The notes under the pieces: model-generated
Seen by the model: only the letters and a program-made list of their open reading frames with translations
What the model was told of the DNA's origin: nothing
The model's database searches: none
Position numbers and translations under genes: made by a program
In this document: positions 55,099-63,890 of the stretch, one piece after another
How positions within the stretch are numbered: position 1 is the first letter of the stretch
Layout of the letters: each line of letters starts with the position of its first letter
Source of the DNA: Gammaproteobacteria bacterium
Lineage (GTDB): Bacteria > Pseudomonadota > Gammaproteobacteria > DSM-16500
Length of the DNA: 64,000 nucleotides
Direction: 5' to 3'
Assembly: GCA_019634835.1 (NCBI GenBank)
Contig: JAHCAO010000005.1
Coordinates: forward strand, 62,001 to 126,000

Positions 55099-56637
55099 TT
55101 ATTTTTTTAAAAAGATTGATTGTGGAAGTAGAGTAAGATAATCGTCATCTATTTGGCATAAAGGCAGACGTTGGAACAACGTACAAAGGTAATGATAAGG
55201 ATTAATGTAATTAGCTTTGCAGGTTTCAATAAGAGAATAGAAAGTAGCAGCAGCGTGCGCACCACTTGGACTGCCTGCAAACAACCAATTTTTTCGGCCT
55301 AATGCAAAAGGTCGAATAGCATTTTCTACTGCGTTATTATCAATTTCAATGCGGCCATCTTTTAAATAATTGGTTAAGTTTTCCCAATGTCGCAAAACAT
55401 ATTGCATTGCTTGTCGCATTTTATGTTGTTCAGGCACTGTGTGAATGTGTTCTTCTAACCATTTTTTAAATTCATCCAGGATAGGCGGTGCTTTAATGCA
55501 GCGCAATTCATACCGTTTTTCAGGAGAAAGTTCCTTGTTGCGGGCTATTTTTTCGATAGCATATAATTTTTGAAAATAGTGCAATGCTTGCATAGCAAGT
55601 CCCGTTTTCTTTGATAACTTTGCCAATGCTGCAAAAGGACGTCTTGCATGCGCCATGCAACCCACTGTAATAACATTTTTACGATCACAAGCCCAGTTGT
55701 AACCTGAATAAGCATCAGTTTGTAAATAACCCTTAAAATCAGTTAAAAATTCTTCTGCATGATAACCACCTCGTGTTTCCCGATAGTTATAGACGATGCA
55801 AGGATGAGCAAGATCTCCGCCTCGGAATACCCACATATAAGACTTTTGTGTATTCTGGCGGGTAAATTCACTAAGAACTTGCACTGTAGTTTCATCTGCC
55901 TGAATATAAGAAGATCGTAAAATATTTTGTTGTAGTTGCTTGATAATTGGCTGGCATAAAACAGCTACCTTTAATATCCAATTCGATAAACTACTGCGTG
56001 TCAAATCCACTTCTAAGCGTTTCCACATTGTTTCCTGACGGTAAAGAGGTAAATGATCCATATATTTTGCCACAATAACGTGAGCCACTAATTCTGGTGT
56101 GGCAATACTTTTAGGCAAAATAAACTTAGGTAGATGAGCAATAGCAACATATTCTTGACAAGGTCGACAAGCATATTTAGGACGTATATGTTGAAGTACA
56201 CTGAGTTTAGCAGGAACATATTTGAGTTGTTCCGTGACTTCTTCTCCCATTCGGATCAAATGGGCACCGCACTCACATATTTTTGCACTTTCTGGGATAT
56301 CATGGAAAACGACTTCACGTGGTAGTTCTTTTGGTAAAGAACGACGTCCTCGCTGTTTTTTTTGCATAAAGTCATCTCTTGGATCACGTGGAGAAATAAC
56401 GAATGGCATTGCTACTTCTGTTCCTTCGACATACTCATGATGCCCATTGTCAAACAAATTAATCTGGAGGCGCTTTTCAGAAGAAGAAGAAAAACGTTGT
56501 TGCCTTGCTAAGCGAATTTGTTCAATGAGAGAAAAATACTTCTCTTTATAAGCGTGTAGTTCTTGTTGAAGATCAACAATAATTTTTTTTAACGAATCTG
56601 CTGTAGAAGGCAACGAATTGATATTGATTTCCATCAA
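55099..56637 (-). CDS. tnpC: IS66 transposase TnpC
   Basis: The 512-residue DDE transposase that carries out IS66 transposition. A leucine-zipper-like helix (about 13-60) leads to a zinc-finger segment with CECGAHL and YACRPCQE, then the catalytic core with Asp in QADETTVQVLSE and LQTDAYSGYN and Glu in IDNNAVENAIRPFALGRKN. The C-terminus has the IS66_C motif. Start MMEIN has two equivalent Met codons. TnpC follows tnpB after 38 bases. No frameshift or stop is seen, so it may be active. Confidence 0.95.
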   Translation of the reverse strand: MMEININSLPSTADSLKKIIVDLQQELHAYKEKYFSLIEQIRLARQQRFSSSSEKRLQINLFDNGHHEYVEGTEVAMPFVISPRDPRDDFMQKKQRGRRSLPKELPREVVFHDIPESAKICECGAHLIRMGEEVTEQLKYVPAKLSVLQHIRPKYACRPCQEYVAIAHLPKFILPKSIATPELVAHVIVAKYMDHLPLYRQETMWKRLEVDLTRSSLSNWILKVAVLCQPIIKQLQQNILRSSYIQADETTVQVLSEFTRQNTQKSYMWVFRGGDLAHPCIVYNYRETRGGYHAEEFLTDFKGYLQTDAYSGYNWACDRKNVITVGCMAHARRPFAALAKLSKKTGLAMQALHYFQKLYAIEKIARNKELSPEKRYELRCIKAPPILDEFKKWLEEHIHTVPEQHKMRQAMQYVLRHWENLTNYLKDGRIEIDNNAVENAIRPFALGRKNWLFAGSPSGAHAAATFYSLIETCKANYINPYHYLCTLFQRLPLCQIDDDYLTLLPQSIFLKK

Positions 56638-56675
56638 TAAATTATAGCAATTTACAACTATTTTTTCGATATTTT

Positions 56676-57023
56676 TTAATAAAAATTTTTATATTCTTTA
56701 TTTATAACACCAAGTTGAGAATAATGATTACTTGCTAGCAACCAATGGAAATGTTCTCGGCTAATCTCAATGTGACCTAATGAATTTTTAGGAAAGACAA
56801 ATTTTCCTTTTTCTAATCGTCTATACCAAAGCGTGAAACAGTTAGGTTGATAGTAAAGTATTTTTAATTTATTTCCACTACGATTTCTAAATAAAAATAA
56901 ATGGCCATCTGTAGGGTTCATATTAAAAACTTCAGAAATCATTGTGCATAACGTGTCAATTGATTTTCGCATGTCGGTCGGTAATGTATACAAATAAATT
57001 TTAATATCCTTTAAAATTAACAT
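56676..57023 (-). CDS. tnpB: IS66 TnpB (Orf2) accessory protein
   Basis: A 115-residue IS66 Orf2 protein, needed for transposition but of unclear function. Family features are YLYTLPTDMRKSIDTLC, HLFLFRNRSGNKLKIL and LWYRRLEKGKFVFP. It overlaps tnpA by seven bases, typical of IS66 elements. Confidence 0.94.
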   Translation of the reverse strand: MLILKDIKIYLYTLPTDMRKSIDTLCTMISEVFNMNPTDGHLFLFRNRSGNKLKILYYQPNCFTLWYRRLEKGKFVFPKNSLGHIEISREHFHWLLASNHYSQLGVINKEYKNFY

Positions 57024-57334
57024 AACCGTAGTACCTCTAATAATGATTTAATTTGACTGATGTGAGCATCCACTGGGAAAATACATTGCAATCCACTAGG
57101 CAGTATAATTTTGATTTCACCTTCTAATGGTGTTTTGTTTATTTTAAATTGTATAGGCTGAAAGACATCCATACTCTTGTTTATTTCTTTCTGTGACTTA
57201 AATACACTACGATAGTAACTAAATTGAGATAACACTAATTGATGCTGCCGACAGAACTCAGTTTGGGACAACCCACTTTTCTCTTGTTCTTCCACCAATG
57301 TTTGCCAGTACCTATAACGGGTTTCTCTGTCCAT
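57017..57334 (-). CDS. tnpA: IS66 TnpA accessory protein (helix-turn-helix)
   Basis: A 105-residue protein with an N-terminal helix-turn-helix (WQTLVEEQEKSGLSQTEFCR, about 9-28) as in IS66 TnpA/InsA proteins. The C-terminal part with IKIILPSGLQCIFP matches the family. It is the first of three overlapping or close IS genes. Confidence 0.88.
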   Translation of the reverse strand: MDRETRYRYWQTLVEEQEKSGLSQTEFCRQHQLVLSQFSYYRSVFKSQKEINKSMDVFQPIQFKINKTPLEGEIKIILPSGLQCIFPVDAHISQIKSLLEVLRLC

Positions 57335-57567
57335 TTGCTATTTTCTCCATATTTATGTTGAAAAATCAGTATGGTACAGGATATTTTAATTTTGAAGATG
57401 GAGTTTATTAAACGCTTACTGTTTTTATCAATATTTTAATCTTTCTTAAAGATAACACATCTGCTTCAGCGAAATACTTATAAAACCGGTCAGTATTGTG
57501 TCAGTTTTCTCAATTATGATATAGTTTCACCATAAAATTATAATATAATATTCTGAGGAGAAGTCTC

Positions 57568-57948
57568 ATGCGTTTCATGAAGTTTCTTTCTATTATGATC
57601 ACCGCTACTATCACTTTTCTTACCACAAATACTTATGCAACCACCTATTACCGGCATATTCCTTTTACTCTATCGATGAATAATCAAGACATACTGATAG
57701 TCAATTACGACTTTACTGAAAAACCAGGGATTCGCTGTGCCTCTAATCAAGCCAATACACGCATAGAATTTAATTATAAAGGCCATGAAAAATCTAGTCT
57801 ATTACCAGCCATATTAATCAGCCATTTGCCTGAGAAAAAGTATGAAGAATTAACAGACTCAAGTGGACAACTTATTATCTATTTAGAAAAACTAACAATA
57901 CCTCATCATTCTTATGAAGTCAGCTGTAATTATTTTGAAAAAAAATAA
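57568..57948 (+). CDS. Small exported hypothetical protein
   Basis: A 126-residue protein with a clear signal peptide: basic start MRFMK, hydrophobic core LSIMITATITFLTT and probable cleavage after TYA (residue 25). The mature 101 residues are mostly polar with two or three cysteines (GIRCASNQ, VSCNYF) that might form one disulfide. GAGGAG lies seven bases before the ATG. I recognise no family. It stands alone between the IS66 element and bioY, so its role cannot be inferred from neighbours. Confidence 0.75.
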   Translation: MRFMKFLSIMITATITFLTTNTYATTYYRHIPFTLSMNNQDILIVNYDFTEKPGIRCASNQANTRIEFNYKGHEKSSLLPAILISHLPEKKYEELTDSSGQLIIYLEKLTIPHHSYEVSCNYFEKK

Positions 57949-58056
57949 AGTAGAAAAAAGAAACATACCAACTTTATTTATGTCAGCTGGCATAATGACC
58001 AGAATATCTTTTACTTTTTGTTCCTTAATTATTATGATGTCAACCATATATAAACA

Positions 58057-58653
58057 ATGAGTGAGAAAAGCATGAATTATCTTTTTAATATAGATGCCCC
58101 TATGCAAAGCATTTTCTTAAAAAAAGAAAATACTACTATTAAACATATACTTAATATCCTTTCTGGCATAATTATTCTTAGCATTGCTTCTCAACTCAGC
58201 ATACCACTTAAGCCGATTCCACTCACTTTTCAAAGTGCGACTGTTATTTTAATTGGTATGGCATATGGAGCAAGAAATGGAAGCTATGTCATTATTGCAT
58301 ATCTTTTATCAGGCTTATGTGGCTTACCCGTTTTCGCTAATTTTTCAGCAGGATTTTCTACACTATTTGATCCTTCCGCAGGATATTTATTAGGCTTTTT
58401 ACCAGCTGCTTTTGTGAGTGGATATCTCTCACAAAAGGGATGGGCAAAAAATATTGCCACTAGTTTTATTGCTGCTTGTTTAGGAGTGAGTATTATCTTC
58501 TCATTTGGTATCATTGTACTTTCTCAGTTTATCGGTTGGAAAAATGCTGTCACTTCTGGCCTTGTTCCCTTTGTTCTCTCCGAACCTATTAAATTGTTGG
58601 CTGTTTCCTGCCTCATTCCAAGGTTATGGAAAAAACCCGTCAATGAAGTTTAA
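58057..58653 (+). CDS. bioY: Biotin transporter BioY
   Basis: BioY is the biotin-binding S component of an ECF-type importer and can work alone or with EcfAAT. The 198-residue membrane protein has about six hydrophobic helices and the family blocks IPLKPIPLTFQSATVILIGM, YLLSGLCGLPVFANFSAGF and DPSAGYLLGFLPAAFVSGYL. ATGs occur at 58057 and 58072; the second has GTGAGA about five bases upstream and may be the true start. No EcfA or EcfT genes are adjacent. Biotin import would supply biotin for methylcrotonyl-CoA carboxylase (liuB nearby). It overlaps the DUF1284 gene by 11 bases. Confidence 0.92.
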   Translation: MSEKSMNYLFNIDAPMQSIFLKKENTTIKHILNILSGIIILSIASQLSIPLKPIPLTFQSATVILIGMAYGARNGSYVIIAYLLSGLCGLPVFANFSAGFSTLFDPSAGYLLGFLPAAFVSGYLSQKGWAKNIATSFIAACLGVSIIFSFGIIVLSQFIGWKNAVTSGLVPFVLSEPIKLLAVSCLIPRLWKKPVNEV

Positions 58654-59065
58654 CTTCCGCCCACATCATTTTTTATGCGCATTGTGTTTTCAGGGCAGAG
58701 GTTATTCCTCTGCTTTTATAGCAAATTTTACTTCCATCATGGAAACCTTAAACTTAATCGAAGGTAATCACACCGTAATTCATATTGTTAGCCATACCGA
58801 TTCTATTTGCGACCCCTGTCCTAATCGAATGAGAAACACCTGCACAACAGAGGAGAAAATTACTGTATTGGATCGCTCACACGCTACGGCACTTGACATC
58901 AAAGCAGGGGAGTCCATGACGTGGGGTGAAGCAAAAAACCGTATTGCTGAAAAAATTTCTTTAGAAAAATTTCATCAAATTTGTGCAACGTGCAATTGGA
59001 AAAAATATGGAATTTGTGAAAATGCATTAACAAAATTTTTAGGAACCCATAGTCGTCAAAGTTAA
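58643..59065 (+). CDS. DUF1284 cysteine-rich protein
   Basis: A 140-residue protein beginning MKFNFRPHHFLCALCFQGRG, the DUF1284 signature. Cysteines recur in pairs: CALC, CDPCPN, CATCNW and CEN, which suggests a zinc or iron-sulfur site. No function is established for the family. The frame is open to 58505 within bioY, but the ATG at 58643 gives the canonical N-terminus and an 11-base overlap with bioY. The aldehyde dehydrogenase gene follows nine bases later. Confidence 0.85.
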   Translation: MKFNFRPHHFLCALCFQGRGYSSAFIANFTSIMETLNLIEGNHTVIHIVSHTDSICDPCPNRMRNTCTTEEKITVLDRSHATALDIKAGESMTWGEAKNRIAEKISLEKFHQICATCNWKKYGICENALTKFLGTHSRQS

Positions 59066-59074
59066 GGATTTCGC

Positions 59075-60472
59075 ATGTCCACCACGAACATGAAAATCAT
59101 GCTGGATAAGCAACGACAATTTTTTGCTTCAGGCAGCACTTTACCAATTAAGTTTCGGATCGAACAACTAAATAAGCTAAAAATTCTGTTACAACAACAT
59201 GAATCTGAAATTACCGAAGCATTAAAAAAGGATTTAAATAAAATAGAAATGGAAGCCGTTGTGACCGAAATTATTTTCGTGGCTAAGGAAATAGAATTTA
59301 TTATTAAAAATTTACCTAAATGGGCAAAGCCAACCAAAGTATCCTCTCCATTTCCTTTATGCTGGCCAGGACGCTCCGCCATTCATTATGAACCTTATGG
59401 TTCTGTTTTAATTATCGGGCCTTGGAATTATCCCTTTATGCTAGTCATGTCTCCACTAGTCGGCGCCATTTGTGCTGGAAATTGTGCGGTAGTTAAACCT
59501 TCAGAGATTGCTTCATACACACAAGATGTCCTCACAAAATTAATCAATAATTATTTTTCACCCGAGTATATAGTTGCCATTAAAGGGGGCCATCAGGAGG
59601 TTTCTCAATTGCTAAAAGAGAAATTCGATTATATTTTTTATACTGGCGGCACTCAAGTTGGAAAAATCATTATGCAAGCCGCTGCTGAACAATTGACTCC
59701 CGTCACATTAGAGTTAGGTGGGAAAAGCCCTTGCATTGTTGATGAAACAATAGATTTTTCGTTTGCCGCACGACGTATTATGTGGGCGAAATTATTAAAT
59801 GCAGGTCAAACTTGTCTTGCGCCTGATTATATTCTAGTACATCAAACTTGCAAAGCAGCGTTGATTAAAGAATTAAAAGTAGCCGCTACGCTATTCTATA
59901 GTGATGATCCTGCGAATCATGCTAGCTATGGTCGAATCATTAATAAAAAACACTTCGAACGAATAATTAAATTAATGCAAAAGGGAAATATTTTATTGGG
60001 TGGAAAGGCAAATGAAACCGACCTTTATATTTCACCCACATTAATAGATGGAGTCGATTGGAGTGATTCCATCATGCAAGAAGAAATTTTTGGCCCTATT
60101 CTGCCAATTTTAACCTATGAAAATATGGATGAAGTCATTCAGACAATAAACACTCATCCCAAGCCACTATCTCTTTATTTGTTCACTAAAAACAAAAATA
60201 CGGAACATTCTATTTTGAACCGAGTCACTTTTGGCGGCGGATGCATCAATGATTGCTTATTACATATTGTTAATTATCACCTTCCATTTGGTGGAGTCGG
60301 AGCAAGCGGGATAGGCGCTTATCATGGAAAATACTCCTTTGAAACTTTCTCTCATCGTAAAAGTATTTATAAGAAAAGATTTTTATTAGATTTTAGTATT
60401 CAATATCCACCTTATACCGAAACAAAATTAACCTGGTTCAAAAGATTAATGAGCTTATCACTACGCCTGTAG
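59075..60472 (+). CDS. Class-3-like aldehyde dehydrogenase
   Basis: A 465-residue NAD(P)-dependent aldehyde dehydrogenase of the ALDH3/coniferyl-aldehyde type, shorter than class 1/2 enzymes. Diagnostic blocks are VLIIGPWNYPFMLVMSPL, TGGTQVGKIIMQAA, the general base Glu in LELGGKSPCIVDE and the catalytic cysteine in LNAGQTCLAPDY, then MQEEIFGPILPIL. The C-terminal part (about 440-465) is hydrophobic to basic and may associate with membrane, as in fatty-aldehyde dehydrogenases. It is nine bases after the DUF1284 gene, likely in one operon with it. Substrate is unknown; long-chain or aromatic aldehydes are plausible. Confidence 0.92.
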   Translation: MSTTNMKIMLDKQRQFFASGSTLPIKFRIEQLNKLKILLQQHESEITEALKKDLNKIEMEAVVTEIIFVAKEIEFIIKNLPKWAKPTKVSSPFPLCWPGRSAIHYEPYGSVLIIGPWNYPFMLVMSPLVGAICAGNCAVVKPSEIASYTQDVLTKLINNYFSPEYIVAIKGGHQEVSQLLKEKFDYIFYTGGTQVGKIIMQAAAEQLTPVTLELGGKSPCIVDETIDFSFAARRIMWAKLLNAGQTCLAPDYILVHQTCKAALIKELKVAATLFYSDDPANHASYGRIINKKHFERIIKLMQKGNILLGGKANETDLYISPTLIDGVDWSDSIMQEEIFGPILPILTYENMDEVIQTINTHPKPLSLYLFTKNKNTEHSILNRVTFGGGCINDCLLHIVNYHLPFGGVGASGIGAYHGKYSFETFSHRKSIYKKRFLLDFSIQYPPYTETKLTWFKRLMSLSLRL

Positions 60473-60488
60473 CACTATTTCCAAGGAC

Positions 60489-60510
60489 GCATAACGAGTT
60501 TTTTCAGGAA
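60489..60510. repeat. Partial copy of the GAGTTTTTTG repeat
   Basis: GCATAACGAGTTTTTTCAG resembles the core of the dispersed repeat, in the convergent gap between the aldehyde dehydrogenase and mvaB genes. Only the core matches. Confidence 0.35.
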
Positions 60511-61409
60511 ATTGCCTCGCCTAGTGCAAGATTAACTTTCGACTGCGGGGTACGACCTAAATGTTTAGAGATAAACCGTCCCGCTGCAATCAATTTTTTT
60601 AAATCCACGCCTGTGTCTATTCCCATACCATTTAACAGATGCACGACATCTTCTGTTGCGATGTTGCCTGATGCACCCTTTGCATAAGGACAACCACCTA
60701 GACCAGCCACTGAACTATCTATGATGCCAATTCCAAATTCTAACGCAGAGTAAATGTTCACAAGCGCTAAACCGTATGTATCATGGAAATGAACTGCCAG
60801 ATATTTAAGGGGAACATGCCGGCAGACTATTTCCAACAAACGTTTGATTTTTGGCGGTGTACCTACTCCAATTGTGTCTCCAAGTACAATTTCATAACAA
60901 CCCATGCGTAGTAAAATCTCTCCCAACTCACCCACTTTCTCTGGCATCACTTTACCTTCATAAGGACAACCCAGCACACAAGAAAGATAAGCGCGAATTC
61001 GTATACGCTGTTTTTTGGCCCTATCAACAACTTCAGCAATACGATGCAAACTCTCTGTAACTGAGCAATTCGCATTCTTTTGAGAAAATTGTTCAGATGG
61101 CGTGGTAAAAACTGCAATTTCTTTTACCCCTACTGCAATAGCAGCTTCTAATCCTTTTAAGTTGGGTACTAGAACAGGGTAATTCACATTAGGTTTCTTT
61201 TGTATGCTTTGATACACTTCACCACCATCTGCAAGCTGTGGAATCCATTTAGGCGAAACAAAACTTGTTGTTTCAATAACAGGCAAGCCTGTATCTGACA
61301 ATAGATTGATGAAATCAATTTTTACTTGTGTTGGAAGGGTTTGTGCTTCATTTTGCAAGCCATCACGCGGACTTACTTCAACAATTTTAATGTGATGCGG
61401 AAAAGTCAT
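60504..61409 (-). CDS. mvaB: Hydroxymethylglutaryl-CoA lyase
   Basis: The enzyme splits 3-hydroxy-3-methylglutaryl-CoA to acetyl-CoA and acetoacetate, the last step of leucine breakdown. The 301-residue TIM-barrel has VSPRDGLQNE near residue 12 with the catalytic Arg-Asp, KWIPQLAD, HFHDTYGLAL with metal-binding His, and GLGGCPYAKGASGNIATEDV with the active-site Cys. It corresponds to liuE in the liuABCDE cluster of other bacteria and is 76 bases downstream of liuC. A liuD gene, normally between liuC and liuE, is absent here. Confidence 0.95.
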   Translation of the reverse strand: MTFPHHIKIVEVSPRDGLQNEAQTLPTQVKIDFINLLSDTGLPVIETTSFVSPKWIPQLADGGEVYQSIQKKPNVNYPVLVPNLKGLEAAIAVGVKEIAVFTTPSEQFSQKNANCSVTESLHRIAEVVDRAKKQRIRIRAYLSCVLGCPYEGKVMPEKVGELGEILLRMGCYEIVLGDTIGVGTPPKIKRLLEIVCRHVPLKYLAVHFHDTYGLALVNIYSALEFGIGIIDSSVAGLGGCPYAKGASGNIATEDVVHLLNGMGIDTGVDLKKLIAAGRFISKHLGRTPQSKVNLALGEAIS

Positions 61410-61485
61410 GCTTGTCCTCGTACAACTTCAAGTTCCATCTGTTAGAATACACGATTACTGTTAAGTATCCCATGTAAAATTACCT

Positions 61486-62262
61486 TCATTTCCATTTTGG
61501 CTTACGTTTCGCTAAAAAGGCGTGTAATCCTTCTTTTGCATCAGTAGTAGTACGTAGCTCAGCAAGATGTTCTGCCGTTTCTTGTGTTAACTCTTTTGAG
61601 ATTTTCTGCTTCGATACGCAGCGAATAAGCTGTTTTGCCGCACGTAAAGCTTGTGAACTATTCTCCGATAATATTCGTGCTACTGCTATCCCTGCATTCA
61701 TCAACGCATCATCTGCAGTAATTTGGTGAATTAATCCAAACTGAGATGCTTCATCAGCATTAAACCGTTCTCCTGTCAGAAAATAGTAATGGGCCAAACG
61801 CTCACCTATCGCAGCAATCACATAAGGACTAATGATAGATGGTGCAATACCAATTTTCACTTCTGGCAAACCAAATTGCGCGCTCTTTGCCGCAATAGCA
61901 ATGTCTGCGGCAGCAAGTAATCCTAATCCTCCACCTAATACAACCCCATGTGCTAGTGCAATAGTTGGTTTAGGGAAAGTATAAAGTGCATAGAGTAAGT
62001 CAGCCAATAATTGCGCATCCTCATAGTTTTTCTCTTCCGAGCCTGATGCAATTTCTTGCATCCATGCAATATCACCACCAGCACAAAAACTGTCACCACT
62101 ACCCTCGATGATTACAACCCGTGAATCATCATTCGCAAGCATCTTGAGTATTTGCAATAGCTCTGCAATAAGCGAACCATTCATTGCATTACGCTTATCA
62201 GGGCGATTCAATGTGACAGTAACAATATTCTCTGATCGGGAAAGTAATACGAACCCTGTCAT
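61486..62262 (-). CDS. liuC: Enoyl-CoA hydratase, probable 3-methylglutaconyl-CoA hydratase
   Basis: A 258-residue crotonase-fold protein, predicted to hydrate 3-methylglutaconyl-CoA to HMG-CoA. CoA oxyanion-hole blocks are GDSFCAGGDIAWMQ and VVLGGGLGLLAAADIAIA, and PEVKIGIAPSIISPYV follows. The Glu expected to catalyse hydration is in FGLPEVKIG. It is placed two bases after the liuB stop and upstream of mvaB. The methylglutaconyl specificity rests on gene context. Confidence 0.9.
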   Translation of the reverse strand: MTGFVLLSRSENIVTVTLNRPDKRNAMNGSLIAELLQILKMLANDDSRVVIIEGSGDSFCAGGDIAWMQEIASGSEEKNYEDAQLLADLLYALYTFPKPTIALAHGVVLGGGLGLLAAADIAIAAKSAQFGLPEVKIGIAPSIISPYVIAAIGERLAHYYFLTGERFNADEASQFGLIHQITADDALMNAGIAVARILSENSSQALRAAKQLIRCVSKQKISKELTQETAEHLAELRTTTDAKEGLHAFLAKRKPKWK

Positions 62263-62264
62263 CG

Positions 62265-63872
62265 TTACATCCTAAATAAGCCAAATGTTGTTGGTAATAT
62301 TGGTGCGTTTAAGGAAATTGACAAACTCATACCCACTATTTTTCGTGTTTCTATAGGATCAATGACGCCGTCATCCCACAATCTCGCACTAGAATAATAA
62401 GCAGATGATTGTTTGTTATATTGTTCTAACAATGGTGCTTTCAATGCTTGTTCTTCTTCCTCTGACCACACTTCACCATGACGCTTTCTCTTTTCGCGCG
62501 TCACTTGAGCAAGCACACTCGCAGCCTGCTCACCTCCCATCACTGCAATACGCGCATTTGGCCACAGCCATAAAAAACGCGGCTCATAAGCACGTCCACA
62601 CATCGCATAATTTCCTGCACCATAGCTGCCTCCTATGATGACTGTCACTTTAGGAACTTTTGCACAAGCAACCGCATTGACTAATTTAGCTCCATGCTTG
62701 GCAATTCCTTCGGACTCCACCTTACTCCCCACCATAAAACCTGTGATATTTTGCAAAAATAATAATGGTATACTGCGTTGTGTACAAAGCTCAATAAAAT
62801 GAGCGCCTTTTAATGCTGATTCAGAAAATAAAATACCATTGTTTGCAATAATCCCAACAGGAACTCCCCAAATATGAGCAAAACCACACACTAGTGTTTT
62901 ACCATATAAAGCTTTGAATTCATCAAACTCAGAACGATCCACAATACGTATAATGATTTCCCGAACATCAAATGGATAACGTGAATCGGCTGGAATAATC
63001 CCATATAACTCTTGTGGATCGTATAAAGGCTCATGAGATTCCTGCATTACCACTGAGCCTTTTTTTTGGTAATTCAGATTAGCAATAATTCGGCGAGTCA
63101 TAGCAAGAGCATGTTCGTCATTTTGTGCATAATAATCTGCTACACCCGAGATACGGCAATGCACATCTGCTCCACCTAATGCTTCTACAGTCACTACTTC
63201 ACCTGTTGCAGCTTTGACGAGTGGCGGTCCAGCTAAAAATATGGTGGCTTGTTCACGCACCATAATAGATTCATCAGCCATTGCAGGGATATATGCACCA
63301 CCCGCCGTACAAGATCCCATGACAACGGCAATCTGCGGTATACCTTGTGCCGACATATTAGCCTGATTATAGAATATTCGGCCAAAATGATTCTCATCCG
63401 GAAAAACTTCATCCTGTTTAGGTAAATATGCTCCTCCTGAATCAACAAGATAAATGCAGGGTAATTGGTTTTGTTCTGCAATCCTCTGTGCACGTAAGTG
63501 TTTTTTTACTGTAATAGGGTAATAAGTCCCACCCTTCACTGTCGCATCATTTACCACCATCATACAATCTATACCCATGATGCGACCTACTCCGGTAATA
63601 ATACCACCGGCTGGAATCTCATCATCATAAAGTTCGTAGCCTGCCAAACTAGATAATTCTAAAAAATGAGAACCAGGATCGAGCAATAACTCAATACGAT
63701 CACGCGGCAGTAGTTTTCCATGTTGTCGATGACGCTCACGTGCTTTCTCACTACCGCCTCTGTGTATTTTCATCATTACTTTTCTGAATTCTGTCACCAT
63801 CTCGCGCATGACATTTGCATTTTGCTGAAAAGTTTTATCATCTTGCTTAACTTGTGTTTGAAATCCAGACAC
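62265..63872 (-). CDS. liuB: Methylcrotonyl-CoA carboxylase, carboxyltransferase (beta) subunit
   Basis: The 535-residue subunit transfers CO2 from carboxybiotin to 3-methylcrotonyl-CoA. It has the two crotonase-like halves of acyl-CoA carboxyltransferases: [51 protein letters not shown], and, in the second half, [30 protein letters not shown] and [13 protein letters not shown]. It needs the biotin-bearing alpha subunit (liuD), which is not among the visible genes. It lies between the liuA fragment and liuC, with 18 bases to the former. Confidence 0.95.
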   Translation of the reverse strand: MSGFQTQVKQDDKTFQQNANVMREMVTEFRKVMMKIHRGGSEKARERHRQHGKLLPRDRIELLLDPGSHFLELSSLAGYELYDDEIPAGGIITGVGRIMGIDCMMVVNDATVKGGTYYPITVKKHLRAQRIAEQNQLPCIYLVDSGGAYLPKQDEVFPDENHFGRIFYNQANMSAQGIPQIAVVMGSCTAGGAYIPAMADESIMVREQATIFLAGPPLVKAATGEVVTVEALGGADVHCRISGVADYYAQNDEHALAMTRRIIANLNYQKKGSVVMQESHEPLYDPQELYGIIPADSRYPFDVREIIIRIVDRSEFDEFKALYGKTLVCGFAHIWGVPVGIIANNGILFSESALKGAHFIELCTQRSIPLLFLQNITGFMVGSKVESEGIAKHGAKLVNAVACAKVPKVTVIIGGSYGAGNYAMCGRAYEPRFLWLWPNARIAVMGGEQAASVLAQVTREKRKRHGEVWSEEEEQALKAPLLEQYNKQSSAYYSSARLWDDGVIDPIETRKIVGMSLSISLNAPILPTTFGLFRM

Positions 63873-63890
63873 ACATATCCCCTTTAAAAA

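Larger units (their letters stand above)
54944..57419 (-). mobile_element. IS66-family insertion sequence
   Basis: About 2476 bp with tnpA, tnpB and tnpC on the minus strand. The ends are imperfect terminal inverted repeats starting with GTAAG: GTAAGTGTCAATTTAACCCC at 54944 and, reversed at 57419, GTAAGCGTTTAATAAACTCC (14 of 20 match). The flanks (TACTAGTG and TGTTTTTA) are not a direct 8-bp target duplication, so the insertion is old or one end was rearranged. All three frames look intact. Confidence 0.85.

Noticed and set aside
57943..57979. AT-rich 8-bp stem after the 126-aa gene as a terminator
   Set aside because: Stem is only A/T pairs (AAATAAAG/CTTTATTT) and partly inside the gene end; not convincing.
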